A program made the translations under genes and the position numbers. Shown piece by piece: positions 17,143-26,442 of a stretch of DNA of 64,000 nucleotides. This DNA is from Gemmatales bacterium (GTDB lineage Bacteria > Planctomycetota > Planctomycetia > Gemmatales > Gemmataceae). The DNA lies in the NCBI GenBank assembly GCA_026004675.1, contig BPJP01000002.1, positions 558,001 to 622,000 of the forward strand, written 5' to 3'. The first letter of the stretch is position 1. Each line of letters starts with the position of its first letter. The notes beneath the pieces were generated by a model, which worked only from the letters and a program-made list of their open reading frames with translations, was not told the DNA's origin and made no database searches.

Positions 17143-17967
17143 ATGGCAACGGGATCGATGCCGGAGAGGAAGCGCGGAGTTCCTGAGGGGCTGTGGCTCC
17201 GCTGTCCCCAGTGCAAGTCGACCATTTTCCGCAAGGAGGCGGAAAGCCGGTTCAATGTTTGTCCAGAATGCGACTACCATTTTTACGTTTCGGCACGGGA
17301 ACGGATTCGTCAGCTTTTGGATGCCGATAGTTTCGAAGAGTGGTTCACGGAACTTCGCTCCTGCGACCCGCTTGGCTTCATCGACCGCAAGCCCTATGCG
17401 CAGCGTCTTGAGGATGAACGTGCCAAAACAGGGATGATCGACGCAGCGGTGGTAGGTCGGGGCTATATTCGCGGTCGGCCCGTGGTTCTGGGCGTGACCG
17501 ATTTCGCGTTCATGGCGGGCAGCATGGGGTCGGTTGTCGGTGAAAAGCTGACAAGATCGGTTGAGGAAGCTCTTCGGCTCAAGTTGCCGCTGATCTTCGT
17601 CAGCGGCTCCGGCGGCGGGGCTCGCATGCAGGAAGGAATTCTTTCGCTGATGCAGATGGCCAAGGTGTCGGCAGCGCTAGGGAGATACGATCGCGCTGGC
17701 GGACTTTACATCTCCATTCTGACCAACCCTACCATGGGCGGGGTGGCTGCCAGTTTCGCCTTGCAAGGTGATTTTACTTTTGCCGAACCAGGTGCTCTGA
17801 TCGGCTTTGCCGGACGCCGAACCATTTGGAATACCGTCAAGCTTGAACTGCCGGAAAAATTTCAAACCAGCGAGTTTTTGCTGCAACACGGTTTTATCGA
17901 CCGCATCATCCATCGCAAGGACCTGCGGACAGAAGTTGCCCGCATCATCGACTACTGCGAATACTAA
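17143..17967 (+). CDS. accD: Acetyl-CoA carboxylase carboxyltransferase subunit beta
   Basis: 274 residues, within the family range. The N-terminal zinc finger has CPQC (about residue 23) and CPECDYHF (about residue 44). The crotonase-like core contains [19 protein letters not shown] and [23 protein letters not shown], and [12 protein letters not shown] is the CoA/oxyanion region. With AccA it transfers carboxyl from biotin to acetyl-CoA in the first step of fatty-acid synthesis; accA is not in the window. The ribosome site is weak. A kinase gene follows 28 bases later, suggesting co-transcription. Confidence 0.94.
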   Translation: MATGSMPERKRGVPEGLWLRCPQCKSTIFRKEAESRFNVCPECDYHFYVSARERIRQLLDADSFEEWFTELRSCDPLGFIDRKPYAQRLEDERAKTGMIDAAVVGRGYIRGRPVVLGVTDFAFMAGSMGSVVGEKLTRSVEEALRLKLPLIFVSGSGGGARMQEGILSLMQMAKVSAALGRYDRAGGLYISILTNPTMGGVAASFALQGDFTFAEPGALIGFAGRRTIWNTVKLELPEKFQTSEFLLQHGFIDRIIHRKDLRTEVARIIDYCEY

Positions 17968-17995
17968 ACCGTAGCACGCCAAGGGCTGATCCGCC

Positions 17996-18868
17996 ATGGG
18001 CTTTCTTGATCTGTTCAAGGAGATTTTCACCTCCAAGCCAGCCAAGGTCGACCTGGAGAAACGATTCGAATTACGTGGCAAGAGCGGTCAGGGAAGCATG
18101 TCGCGGGTGCATCCCGCCATCGATCGGAAAACCGGACGCATGGTCTGCGTCAAAATTCTCGACAAGCACAAAACCGCCGAATTCGAAAAACGCTTCGAAG
18201 GACTCAATAAACCTTCCGAAGGGGAAATCTGCACCTCGCTCTATCACGAAAACGTCGTTCGGACATTCGAATATGGCGTTACCCTTCAGGGCGAGCCTTT
18301 TCTGGTCATGGAATGGATCGACGGCGTCGGCTTGAATTATCTGATCGAGAATCGCAGCAAGGCTCTGAAAGGGAGGCGCGTTTCTTATCTTCGGCAAATG
18401 GCCGAAGGCTTGATTTACATCCACGGCAAGAAGTTCCTTCACCGCGACATTTGCCCGCGCAACTTCATGGTGACGAAAGACCATGTGATCAAATACATCG
18501 ACTTCGGTTTGACGATTCCGTACAAACCGGAGTTTTGCCGTCCAGGCAATCGCACCGGCACCGCAGATTATCTGGCGCCGGAAGTCATCAAACGGGTGGC
18601 GACCGATCATCGGGTGGACTTGTTCGCTCTGGGCGTGTCGGCTTATGAACTGGTTACCGGCAATCTGCCGTGGGAACGGGCCAGATCGCAGCAGACCTTG
18701 TTGAGCCATCTGAATAACCCGGGACGCGATCCCAGGGAGTTTCTTCCCGATTTGGACAACGATACGGCCCGCTTTCTTATCAAGGCGGTCGAACGAGATC
18801 CCAACCGCCGCTTTCAAACGGCCGATCAGTTTCGCGAGGCTTTGGACCATTTGCCGCCGGATTTGTAA
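17996..18868 (+). CDS. Serine/threonine protein kinase, soluble and minimal
   Basis: 290 residues, essentially a bare Hanks-type kinase domain with no membrane segment. Visible are the glycine loop (GKSGQGSMSRVHPA, loose), the lysine in MVCVKILDKHK, LHRDICPRNFM with the catalytic Asp (HRD), and YIDFGLT for DFG. In HRDICPRN the usual HRDxKxxN lysine is replaced by Cys; that position normally contacts the ATP gamma phosphate, so activity may be reduced or altered. It lies 28 bases after accD and is probably co-transcribed; a small terminator follows. Confidence 0.88.
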   Translation: MGFLDLFKEIFTSKPAKVDLEKRFELRGKSGQGSMSRVHPAIDRKTGRMVCVKILDKHKTAEFEKRFEGLNKPSEGEICTSLYHENVVRTFEYGVTLQGEPFLVMEWIDGVGLNYLIENRSKALKGRRVSYLRQMAEGLIYIHGKKFLHRDICPRNFMVTKDHVIKYIDFGLTIPYKPEFCRPGNRTGTADYLAPEVIKRVATDHRVDLFALGVSAYELVTGNLPWERARSQQTLLSHLNNPGRDPREFLPDLDNDTARFLIKAVERDPNRRFQTADQFREALDHLPPDL

Positions 18869-18870
18869 GC

Positions 18871-18888
18871 CCGATCGCATCGGTTTTT
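18871..18888 (+). terminator. Intrinsic terminator after the accD-kinase pair
   Basis: CCGAT-CGC-ATCGG hairpin followed by five T (18884-18888), directly after the kinase stop codon. The stem is short (5 pairs). Confidence 0.5.
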
Positions 18889-18975
18889 AGAAACCCCGGT
18901 TACCTTCTTTACCTCACCGGTTCCGTGGCTTAAAATCAAGCCATCGCCGCCCGCTCATTAGTTTTGGGTTGACGA

Positions 18976-20826
18976 ATGCAAAAGCAGGCCGCTCCGGCAA
19001 CGGTCAAAAACACGGATGCCTTGATCAAATTGATCCTCAAAAGTGGTCTCCTTTCGCAGGACCACATCGACATGGCCTTGCGCGCCGTGCCATATATCAA
19101 TCCTCATAAACCCAAAGAGCTGGCCGACCATCTCGTCCGTTTGGGCAAACTGACCCGTTTCCAGGCATTTAAATTGCTGCAAGGAGCAGCGATTGGCCTG
19201 GTCTTGGGGCCTTTCCAAGTCCTTTCTCCTTTAGGCAAAGGAGGCATGGGAAGCGTTTACCTGGCCCGTGATTCGCGCGACGACAATCTGGTCGCCCTCA
19301 AAGTCTTGCCTCCCAAACGCGCCAAAGCCGAAGAAAACCTGCTCGCCCGTTTTCAGCGGGAGATGAATATCTCCAAGCTACTCGACCATCCGCATCTCGC
19401 TAAAGCGTACGAAGCCGGCGTTTTTGAAGGCATCCATTATATCGCGATGGAATTCATTCCCGGCAAAAGCCTATATAAGATCGTCAGCAGCGAAGGACCC
19501 ATGCCGGTCGGCCGGGCGGCCAAGCTCTTTATGGAAGTGTCGCTAGGACTGGAGCACGCGCACGAAAAAGGTTTAGTCCACCGCGACTTGAAACCTTCGA
19601 ACATCCTGATCACACCCAATGACCATGCCAAGATCCTTGACGTGGGGTTGGCGATCATCCAGGGAGAAATCGCCGAAGATCGTACGATCGTCGGCGGGAA
19701 AGGCTATGTCGTGGGCACGATGGATTACATCGCCCCCGAGCAAGCCGAGGATGCATTGAACGTCGACGGCCGGGCCGACCTCTATTCCATGGGATGTTCG
19801 CTCTATTACGTTCTGACAGGACAGCCTCCCTTCCCTGGCGGGAATGCCCTGCAGAAAATCATGAAACACTATTTCGAGGAACCGACTCCCGCCACGCAGA
19901 TCAACGCGTCGATCCCGGAAGCATTCAATCGAATTGTGCAAAAGTTGATGATGAAGAAACGGGATCAGCGCTATCAGACGGCGGCTGAAGTTCGACGCGA
20001 TTTGGAACCCTGGGTTTCTCGGGAACCATCCCTTCCTCTTGATAGCCGCGATTCGAACGAATGGAAGAAAGCCGTTGAAGAGATCAAGAGCCAGGACTTG
20101 CCCATCGAAGTGATGACGCAGGCGATTGTGGAATTGCCGCGTCACAAAAGGGAATCGCCCATGGATTCAAGCATAGTGGGAAAAGGCAGCAGTCAAGAAC
20201 TGGCACCGAAGCCAGCAGCGAACAAGTGGGAGAGTGGGAAGCCCGTTGCCCCCGCGCCGACGACTCCTCAGCCAAAAGCTTCCCCAGCGCCGCCCTCAAC
20301 GCCAGTCCCCCCCAGACCAAAACCGGCGCGAGCACCTGCTAGCCAAGCTCCGCCGAAAGTACCGCCTGCTTCTTCTCCTCCTCCCGCCAGTCCGTCGCCC
20401 CCGAAACGCGCGCCTGCCGCTCCTCCTCCGTCGCCGTCGGCCAAATCGGCTCCGCCTTCACCACCCGCTTCCGCTGCACAAAAGCCCGGAGCACCCGTAG
20501 CGAAGCTTCTGCCCGAGGATCCACTGCCTGCCCCGCCCACTCCTTCGGCCAGCAGTTCCCAGGCGCAAACTCGGCCCCCCGCTCCGCGCTTGGCCGCCGA
20601 CACGCAGAAGATCCGACCCGAAGACCTGCTGCCAACGAGTCCGGCACCGGTTGCGCCTGTCGTCCCCAACGTGCCAGTTGCTCCAGTCGTTCCCCCAGCC
20701 GACAACAGCGTCCAGGAGTTTTTCGAACTGCAAAACAACCCGATGTTCGTTGTTCTCCAAGTGATTGGACCCTTTATCTTTTTTGGCCTTATCCTGGTTT
20801 TTCTTCTCTACCTGGCGTTCGGTTGA
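18976..20826 (+). CDS. Serine/threonine protein kinase with proline-rich linker and C-terminal membrane anchor
   Basis: 616 residues. Residues 1-75 form a helical preface (ADHLVRLGKLTRFQAFKLLQGAAIGLVLG) also seen in the kinase at 47194. The kinase domain covers about 77-340 with GKGGMGSVYLA, VALKVLPPKR and VHRDLKPSNILI; the DFG motif is DVG, keeping the metal-binding Asp. A Pro/Ala-rich linker of about 160 residues follows (430-590). It ends in one membrane helix (FIFFGLILVFLLYLAFG). The kinase is cytoplasmic and tail-anchored. There is almost no ribosome site. The last 19 bases overlap the convergent oxidoreductase gene. Confidence 0.9.
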   Translation: MQKQAAPATVKNTDALIKLILKSGLLSQDHIDMALRAVPYINPHKPKELADHLVRLGKLTRFQAFKLLQGAAIGLVLGPFQVLSPLGKGGMGSVYLARDSRDDNLVALKVLPPKRAKAEENLLARFQREMNISKLLDHPHLAKAYEAGVFEGIHYIAMEFIPGKSLYKIVSSEGPMPVGRAAKLFMEVSLGLEHAHEKGLVHRDLKPSNILITPNDHAKILDVGLAIIQGEIAEDRTIVGGKGYVVGTMDYIAPEQAEDALNVDGRADLYSMGCSLYYVLTGQPPFPGGNALQKIMKHYFEEPTPATQINASIPEAFNRIVQKLMMKKRDQRYQTAAEVRRDLEPWVSREPSLPLDSRDSNEWKKAVEEIKSQDLPIEVMTQAIVELPRHKRESPMDSSIVGKGSSQELAPKPAANKWESGKPVAPAPTTPQPKASPAPPSTPVPPRPKPARAPASQAPPKVPPASSPPPASPSPPKRAPAAPPPSPSAKSAPPSPPASAAQKPGAPVAKLLPEDPLPAPPTPSASSSQAQTRPPAPRLAADTQKIRPEDLLPTSPAPVAPVVPNVPVAPVVPPADNSVQEFFELQNNPMFVVLQVIGPFIFFGLILVFLLYLAFG

Positions 20827-22115
20827 TGGGCCAGGTCGACGCCCTTGGTGGTTACGAAGTATTTCGCCAGCATGTTGGCCTTTTCCCACGCCGGCAGCGA
20901 AGCGGGCTTCTCCAGGTACGTCAAAAACTTTCTCGTCACTTCTGCAAAGTGCGCTTCGTGACCGATGCGATAACGGTCCGGAATCAGAACCTGAAAGGCA
21001 TTGTTGCTTGCTGCGATTGCCAGTCCAGGATAGGTAGCCGACAAAGCGACGATTTTTTTCTCCAGAGCTTCGAAAACTTTTTGCTGATCGTCCTGGCGGT
21101 TCGGCACAACGTAGAGTTCGGGACGGAATCCCTGCTCCGGACCCTGGCGGATTTCGATGCGCGAGCGGCTGCCGCGCACCACGGCGAAATGCGTATCGCC
21201 ACTACCGGGAGCCGCCTCAAAATCCCACAAAATATCCATCTTCACATGAACACTTCGCACCGTGTAAGCGACGGAGTTGTTGCAAAAATATTCGAGCAGG
21301 TCATCGCGAACGGAATTCGCCAGAAAATCGGGGAAATGGTCGGCCCCGCTGATACGGTGAAAATCCGCTCGCGATATCAACGTCGGCCACCGCCTTCCTT
21401 GCAGAACTTCCACTTCCCGTCGATAGTCAATTGCCTGATCGGGAAACAAAAGCCACGGGACCAGGTCCACGAGATGCGTGCCGACGTCTGTCAATCCTTC
21501 GCCTTGTAGTCCGATGTCGAAAAACCATACCGGCCGACGCAGGGGGACGCCGGCGACCGTCTTCAACAAAAAATGCTTGCTTTCCATGTAGACAGCCGGT
21601 TCCTCAAAGGTACCGGCGATCGATTCACCAAACACCGCCGCATCATGGATCAACTCGCGCTGAAGAATGTTCGTGATTTCGAATCGCTCGGTCATGATGT
21701 CATAGATGACGAGTCCTTTTTTTTCCGCCTCGTTGAGCGATTCTTCGAGAACCGGCAGATCGTCGCTGCGAATGATCCAGGGTTTGTCGGCCAGGACGTT
21801 CAACCCCGCCGCCACGGCTTGGCGAATGTAGCCGATCTTCGGCCGGTTCCGACCAGAAAGGATCACCACGTTTCCGGGTCGTTCCTGCCACGCACGTTGG
21901 GCGAAGTCGGGCGATGCATGGACTTCGAGCTCCCAGGAGGTCGGCTTTTCGGCCCGGTTGTTGAAGCCCACGATGCGCTCCACATGGGACGTCAAATCCG
22001 CTCCCAGGGGGGCATAGACGTGGACTTGTTTGTCGACGTTGGCGTACATCTCTTTTTGGACCAACGCTGCATGAAAATGCCCGGGGTCTAATGTCATCAA
22101 TCTCACGCTGCCCAT
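20808..22115 (-). CDS. Gfo/Idh/MocA-type putative oxidoreductase
   Basis: 435 residues from ATG 22115, which follows GGAGAG; the longer frame to 22304 is poorly supported. The N-terminus MGSVRLMTLDPGHFHAALV resembles the nucleotide-binding fold of a planctomycete/Bacteroidetes subgroup with a distinctive C-terminal domain. ADKPWII matches the conserved EKP/DKP motif of the Gfo/Idh/MocA family. The C-terminal half (DVGTHLVDLVPWLLFPDQAIDY) is the substrate-binding alpha/beta domain. NAD(P)-dependent oxidation of a sugar or related compound is inferred; the substrate is unknown. The stop overlaps the 3' end of the convergent kinase gene. Confidence 0.82.
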   Translation of the reverse strand: MGSVRLMTLDPGHFHAALVQKEMYANVDKQVHVYAPLGADLTSHVERIVGFNNRAEKPTSWELEVHASPDFAQRAWQERPGNVVILSGRNRPKIGYIRQAVAAGLNVLADKPWIIRSDDLPVLEESLNEAEKKGLVIYDIMTERFEITNILQRELIHDAAVFGESIAGTFEEPAVYMESKHFLLKTVAGVPLRRPVWFFDIGLQGEGLTDVGTHLVDLVPWLLFPDQAIDYRREVEVLQGRRWPTLISRADFHRISGADHFPDFLANSVRDDLLEYFCNNSVAYTVRSVHVKMDILWDFEAAPGSGDTHFAVVRGSRSRIEIRQGPEQGFRPELYVVPNRQDDQQKVFEALEKKIVALSATYPGLAIAASNNAFQVLIPDRYRIGHEAHFAEVTRKFLTYLEKPASLPAWEKANMLAKYFVTTKGVDLAHQPNAR

Positions 22116-22302
22116 GCTGGCTCTCCATTTTTGGCTTTGCGCTCGAGACATACGAGCGTTGTTTGTTCGGGGCTGCCGTGCTAGAAAAATACGCTCTAAA
22201 CCGACACCCGCTTCTTTCTGACGCCTTGAGACATTTATAGAATAACGAAGATGGGAAGCGAACCGTCCCATCCCGTGGCCACTCCTTGCAGGGAATAACA
22301 GC

Positions 22303-22671
22303 ATGTCAACGTCGTTGCAACCACTCCGCCTCGGAAAGGAGGGGGAGACGGGGTTATTTATCGAATGGAACGACGGCCACCGCAGCGTTTACACCTGGAA
22401 GAACCTTCGTGAACAATGCCCGTGTGCAAGCTGTCGGGAGGAGAAACTGAAAGCCGAAGACCCCTTTCGGATTCTTACTCCTGAAGAATTGAAACCTAAA
22501 CCCCCCTTGGCTGCTGTCGAGATTACTCCCGTCGGCTACTATGCTTACAAGATCACGTGGAATGACGGCCACGATACCGGTATCTATACGTTGGAAAACC
22601 TGCGCGCGATGTGCGAATGTCCCGAGTGCCGTTCGTCCGCCACGCAGAACCAACAAACATCATCCGCTTAA
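22303..22671 (+). CDS. DUF971 domain protein
   Basis: 122 residues with the DUF971 pattern (IEWNDGHRSVYTWKNLREQCPCASCREE, then WNDGHDTGIYTLENLRAMCECPEC). Cysteines occur as CPCASC and CECPEC and may hold a metal. DUF971 forms the N-terminal part of gamma-butyrobetaine hydroxylase and the C-terminal part of the Fe-S scaffold HCF101. It lies 13 bases before the Mrp gene, the same domains that HCF101 has fused, so a role in Fe-S cluster transfer is the best guess. The ribosome site is AGGGA. Confidence 0.87.
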   Translation: MSTSLQPLRLGKEGETGLFIEWNDGHRSVYTWKNLREQCPCASCREEKLKAEDPFRILTPEELKPKPPLAAVEITPVGYYAYKITWNDGHDTGIYTLENLRAMCECPECRSSATQNQQTSSA

Positions 22672-22684
22672 TGAGGATTGTCTC

Positions 22685-23500
22685 ATGCAACCAACACACG
22701 GCGCCTCCAAGATCCATCTGCCCGGAGTCAGGCACCTGGTTGCCGTCGCCAGCGGAAAAGGCGGCGTCGGAAAATCGACCGTCGCTGCCAATCTCGCTCT
22801 GGCTCTCAAAGCGCAAGGCTATCAGGTTGGGCTGATGGACGCCGATATCTATGGCCCCAGCATTCCTATCATGATGGGAATCGGCGAAGTCGATCCGCAA
22901 AGCACCCAATTCCCCCTGGAACGCTACGGAATCAAGTTGATGTCCATGGGGTTTCTCATCAAAGGAACGCAGGCAGTGATCTGGCGCGGACCCATGGTAC
23001 ACCGCGCCGTCCAGCAGTTCCTTACCGATATCCCGTGGGGGGAACTCGATTACTTGATCGTCGACATGCCTCCTGGAACGGGTGATGCTCAGTTGACGCT
23101 CACGCAGTCGGCTCCGTTATCCGGCGCCATCATTGTCACCACACCCCAGGAAGTCAGCCTGGTAGACGCACGCAAAGGGTTGGAAATGTTTCGCCAAGTT
23201 CGCGTGCCTGTCCTCGGAATCGTCGAAAACATGAGCTACTTTATCGGCGAGGACGGCAAACGCTACGATATTTTCCGCCATGGCGGCGGCAGCAAACTCG
23301 CCCACGACGCCGGCGTTCCTTGTCTCGGCGAAATCCCCATCGATCCCCGCGTCGCCGAGTGTGGCGATACCGGCGAACCAATCGTCCACAAATATCCGGA
23401 CTCCCCCGTTTCCGAAACCTACATGCAACTGGCCAAGACCGTCGTGGACCAGCTGACCAAAGCGGGAAAGCAGCCAGAACTGCCGACCTTGAAACTATAA
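22685..23500 (+). CDS. apbC: Mrp/ApbC-type P-loop iron-sulfur carrier
   Basis: 271 residues from ATG 22685, preceded by GAGGA. It has the deviant Walker A motif SGKGGVGKST (about residue 23), MDADIYGPSIPIMMG and DYLIVDMPPGTGDAQLT, all typical of the Mrp/NBP35 family of ATP-dependent Fe-S cluster carriers. The N-terminal DUF59 domain of longer homologues is missing; the protein starts just before the P-loop. I do not see the C-terminal CxxC that some homologues use to bridge the cluster (VENMSYF is present). It is translated with the DUF971 gene immediately upstream. Confidence 0.92.
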   Translation: MQPTHGASKIHLPGVRHLVAVASGKGGVGKSTVAANLALALKAQGYQVGLMDADIYGPSIPIMMGIGEVDPQSTQFPLERYGIKLMSMGFLIKGTQAVIWRGPMVHRAVQQFLTDIPWGELDYLIVDMPPGTGDAQLTLTQSAPLSGAIIVTTPQEVSLVDARKGLEMFRQVRVPVLGIVENMSYFIGEDGKRYDIFRHGGGSKLAHDAGVPCLGEIPIDPRVAECGDTGEPIVHKYPDSPVSETYMQLAKTVVDQLTKAGKQPELPTLKL

Positions 23501-23603
23501 AGCCGCAGCCGACGGGCCGTCGGGACGACCCAGCAAGCCAGTACCGCTCGGTTTTTGTAGAATTCTTTCCATGTAGTGATCGTTCCAAGGGAGTGTTCGA
23601 CAG

Positions 23604-24476
23604 ATGTCGCAAGCTGAAGTTGCAGATAGAACCGACGTTCCGAATATCGCCAATAACCTTTGGTGGGACGACGTGCGCATCGGTTTCAAGGTGGTTCATT
23701 GTGCGGTGCTGACAATCCTCGCCGGCCACCTGCTGGCTTTGTTCCATCCGATCTACTACCTGGGCATGCTGATCTTCGTAGCAGGTTATCTCGCGCTTCT
23801 GCTGGGACTGGACATTATGCGGTCGATCCCGCAGGAAACGGGGCAGGGCTTTTTCGCTCTGGCAGCTTTGGCCGCGACCGCGCTAGGCTATGCGGTTGTC
23901 GTTTTGAACAACGTCTTCGGCGTTGCCATTCCTTCGCCCACGGTCTTTGCCACCTCGTTGGCTCTCGTCGGCAATCTCTGTTATGCCCTCCTGATGAAGG
24001 GGGCGATGGAATATCTTCGTGACCAGCGTGCTGCCTTGTTCGCCAAATATTACTTGCTTGTGTCGGTGTTGTATGCGGTGTTCGCATTGATTGCCGTCAC
24101 AGGCGGTTCGCCGGCCTTCGATGCTTTGGTGGCGGTCGCCACGTTCGTTCTCGGACTGGCTTTGGCGCAGGTTTCCAAAATGGCGTCCCAGTCGATAGCA
24201 CGGGCGCAACAAGCCCCCGCAGAAAAACAAGTGGAAGAGCCCAAAGAACAGGAAGTCGCGGAAAAAACGGAGCAAGAGGCAACAAAGGAAGAAGTTCCCG
24301 CTGCGGAAGGCGAGACCAAGGAAACACCCGCAGCCTCGGCGGTTTTCTCGAGCGATGAGCTTGCCGGCATGCACGGCGACGACGTTTATGCCGGCCGGGC
24401 GATCGCTGGCCTCATGCTCGCCGTTTTCTTGATCGGCGTCTTCTTGTACACGATCATCGCGCTTACCGTTGCCTGA
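23604..24476 (+). CDS. Membrane protein with charged linker, unknown function
   Basis: 290 residues; ribosome site GGGAG. About five hydrophobic segments lie in residues 28-200 (AVLTILAGHLLALFHPIYYLGMLI, FFALAALAATALGYAVVVL, and others). They are followed by a Glu/Lys/Ala-rich linker (residues 205-245: EEPKEQEVAEKTEQEATKE) and a last membrane helix (AGLMLAVFLIGVFLYTIIALTVA). I do not recognise a family or catalytic motif. It follows the Mrp gene by 103 bases. Confidence 0.72.
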   Translation: MSQAEVADRTDVPNIANNLWWDDVRIGFKVVHCAVLTILAGHLLALFHPIYYLGMLIFVAGYLALLLGLDIMRSIPQETGQGFFALAALAATALGYAVVVLNNVFGVAIPSPTVFATSLALVGNLCYALLMKGAMEYLRDQRAALFAKYYLLVSVLYAVFALIAVTGGSPAFDALVAVATFVLGLALAQVSKMASQSIARAQQAPAEKQVEEPKEQEVAEKTEQEATKEEVPAAEGETKETPAASAVFSSDELAGMHGDDVYAGRAIAGLMLAVFLIGVFLYTIIALTVA

Positions 24477-24613
24477 AAAAAGCATTGGTTTCATACACAG
24501 GCAAACGATGTTGCGGGCCGCCTATGCGGATTTTTGCGGTCGAAAATGCTGGCAAGAACAGCAGTTTTGTGGTAGAAGGGCAGTGACCGATGGTTCGATC
24601 GGGAGCCTGCCTC

Positions 24614-26068
24614 ATGAACCAGCCGCTAAACCGCCGTCGTTTCTTGTTCCGCTTGGGTTCAGGGTTGACAGGCGTCGCGTTGGCGTCGTTGGTTGCCCGC
24701 GATACCTTCGCTAGTTCCGGCTGGCAGCCTCCGGACGGCAAGCCTCATTTTCGTCCCAAAGCCAAAAGCGTTATTTGGCTTTTTATGATCGGCGGCGCCA
24801 GCCATGTCGAAACCTTCGATCCGAAACCCGCCCTCAACAAATACGCCGGCAAGTCCATCGCTGACACCCCCTTGCCCAGGGAGATTCTCGACCCATCGTT
24901 TATCAAAGACAACATCCGCACGCTCGTTCTCGACGGCCGAAAAGTCCGCACCAAATTGTTCCCTCTCCAGGTCGGCTATCGAAAACGTGGCCAAAGCGGC
25001 ATCGAAGTCAGCGATTGGTTTCCCCATGTCGGCGACTGCATCGATGATATCGCCGTCATTCGTTCGATGTGGACTGACGATATCGACCACGGCGCTCAAT
25101 TGCAATTCCATACCGGCCGAAATCGACTAGATGGCTTCTTCCCGACCATCGGCTCCTGGGTGCATTATGGCCTCGGCTCCTTGAACGAAAATCTCCCCCA
25201 GTTCGTGGTCTTGGGCCGTCCCATCGCGGATTGCTGCGGCGGTAACGAAGCTCACCGCGCCAATTACCTCGGCCCACAACACGACGGCGTTCCGCTCGCC
25301 GTCGATCCGTCCAACCCACTTCCCTTTGTCCGCCCCGAAAAAGCCGTCTTTCTGGAAGAGCAGAGCAGCGAATTCCGTCTGCTTCGCCAGCTGAGTCGGC
25401 TGTCGGCAGAACAGTATCCAGACGACGACGACTTGCGCGCCCGTATCAAATCCTACGAGTTGGCCTTTCGTATGCAATCCGCCGTCCCGGATGTCTTTCG
25501 CTTTGGCGAAGAAAATGCCGAAACGCATCGACTTTACGGACTTGACGAGGCAACGACACGTCCGTTCGGGCAAACCTTGCTTGCCGCCCGCCGACTGGTC
25601 GAAAGAGGAGTGCGGTTCGTGCAAGTCTATCATGGCGGTACAGGCAATGCCGGCGCCTGGGACGCGCACAGCAACCTCAAGACCAACCACTCGCGGAATT
25701 GTGCACAGGTGGACAAGCCGATCGCCGGTTTGCTCAAAGACCTCAAACAGCGAGGCCTCCTCGATGAAACGATTGTGGTCTGGGCTACGGAATTCGGCCG
25801 AACACCTGGCGCCGAACGTTCCAATGGCCGGGACCACCATCCCTTTGGTTTTTCTGTTTGGATGGCAGGGGGCGGTATCAAGGGCGGAATCGTTCACGGC
25901 GCCACCGACGAAATCGGCTTCCATGCTGTCGAAAACCGGCATTACGTTTCCGACATCCACGCCACGCTCTTGCACCAACTCGGTCTTGATCCCCACCGGT
26001 TGGCCGTTCCGGGCCGAAAACGCCTCGAATTCGAAATTGGCAAACCCATTCGTGAAATCTTGTCCTAG
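24614..26068 (+). CDS. DUF1501 protein, Tat-exported
   Basis: 484 residues from ATG 24614, preceded by GGGAGC; an ATG 24 bases upstream is less likely. The N-terminus NRRRFLFRLGSGLTGVALASL is a twin-arginine signal. IWLFMIGGASHVETFDPKPALNKYAG and the later WATEFGRTPGAERSNGRDHHP are hallmarks of DUF1501, a sulfatase/alkaline phosphatase-like fold abundant in planctomycetes. It is usually paired with a DUF1553 cytochrome-domain gene; no such partner is present here. Enzymatic activity is unknown. It is probably periplasmic. Confidence 0.93.
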   Translation: MNQPLNRRRFLFRLGSGLTGVALASLVARDTFASSGWQPPDGKPHFRPKAKSVIWLFMIGGASHVETFDPKPALNKYAGKSIADTPLPREILDPSFIKDNIRTLVLDGRKVRTKLFPLQVGYRKRGQSGIEVSDWFPHVGDCIDDIAVIRSMWTDDIDHGAQLQFHTGRNRLDGFFPTIGSWVHYGLGSLNENLPQFVVLGRPIADCCGGNEAHRANYLGPQHDGVPLAVDPSNPLPFVRPEKAVFLEEQSSEFRLLRQLSRLSAEQYPDDDDLRARIKSYELAFRMQSAVPDVFRFGEENAETHRLYGLDEATTRPFGQTLLAARRLVERGVRFVQVYHGGTGNAGAWDAHSNLKTNHSRNCAQVDKPIAGLLKDLKQRGLLDETIVVWATEFGRTPGAERSNGRDHHPFGFSVWMAGGGIKGGIVHGATDEIGFHAVENRHYVSDIHATLLHQLGLDPHRLAVPGRKRLEFEIGKPIREILS

Positions 26069-26353
26069 TCCGCTGCGCGAATCCAGCTGGTACGCAACGA
26101 CGTGTGCCGTGGAAACGCAACAATGTCCGCTTCCTCTCGTTCCACCCAGGGGACCGGCAAACCTGCCGGGTTTTCGCGGTTCTTCATCCTGGCATACTTT
26201 ACGTCGTAGCGCCTCGAAGTTAGAATGAATGGAGTGCTTTAATGGTGGCAGCACCGGGTAGCCGAATTTCGACAACCGTCGAAGCGAGCACCGACCCGAG
26301 AATGTTGTTTGCTCTGGTCCTGTATCCCAACGGAGAAAGACCAGCGTGTTTCC

Positions 26354-26442
26354 GGAGAGGTGGCTGAGTGGCCTAAAGCGCCGGTTTGCTAAACCGGTGA
26401 GGGTGTAACAGCCCTCCACGGGTTCGAATCCCGTCCTCTCCG
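26354..26442 (+). tRNA. tRNA-Ser (anticodon GCT)
   Basis: An 89-base class II tRNA: acceptor GGAGAGG/CCTCTCC, anticodon arm CCGGT-TTGCTAA-ACCGG, long variable arm (GAGGGTGTAACAGCCCTC), T arm ACGGG-TTCGAAT-CCCGT, and G discriminator. No encoded CCA. It lies at the left edge of the restriction-modification locus. Confidence 0.96.
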
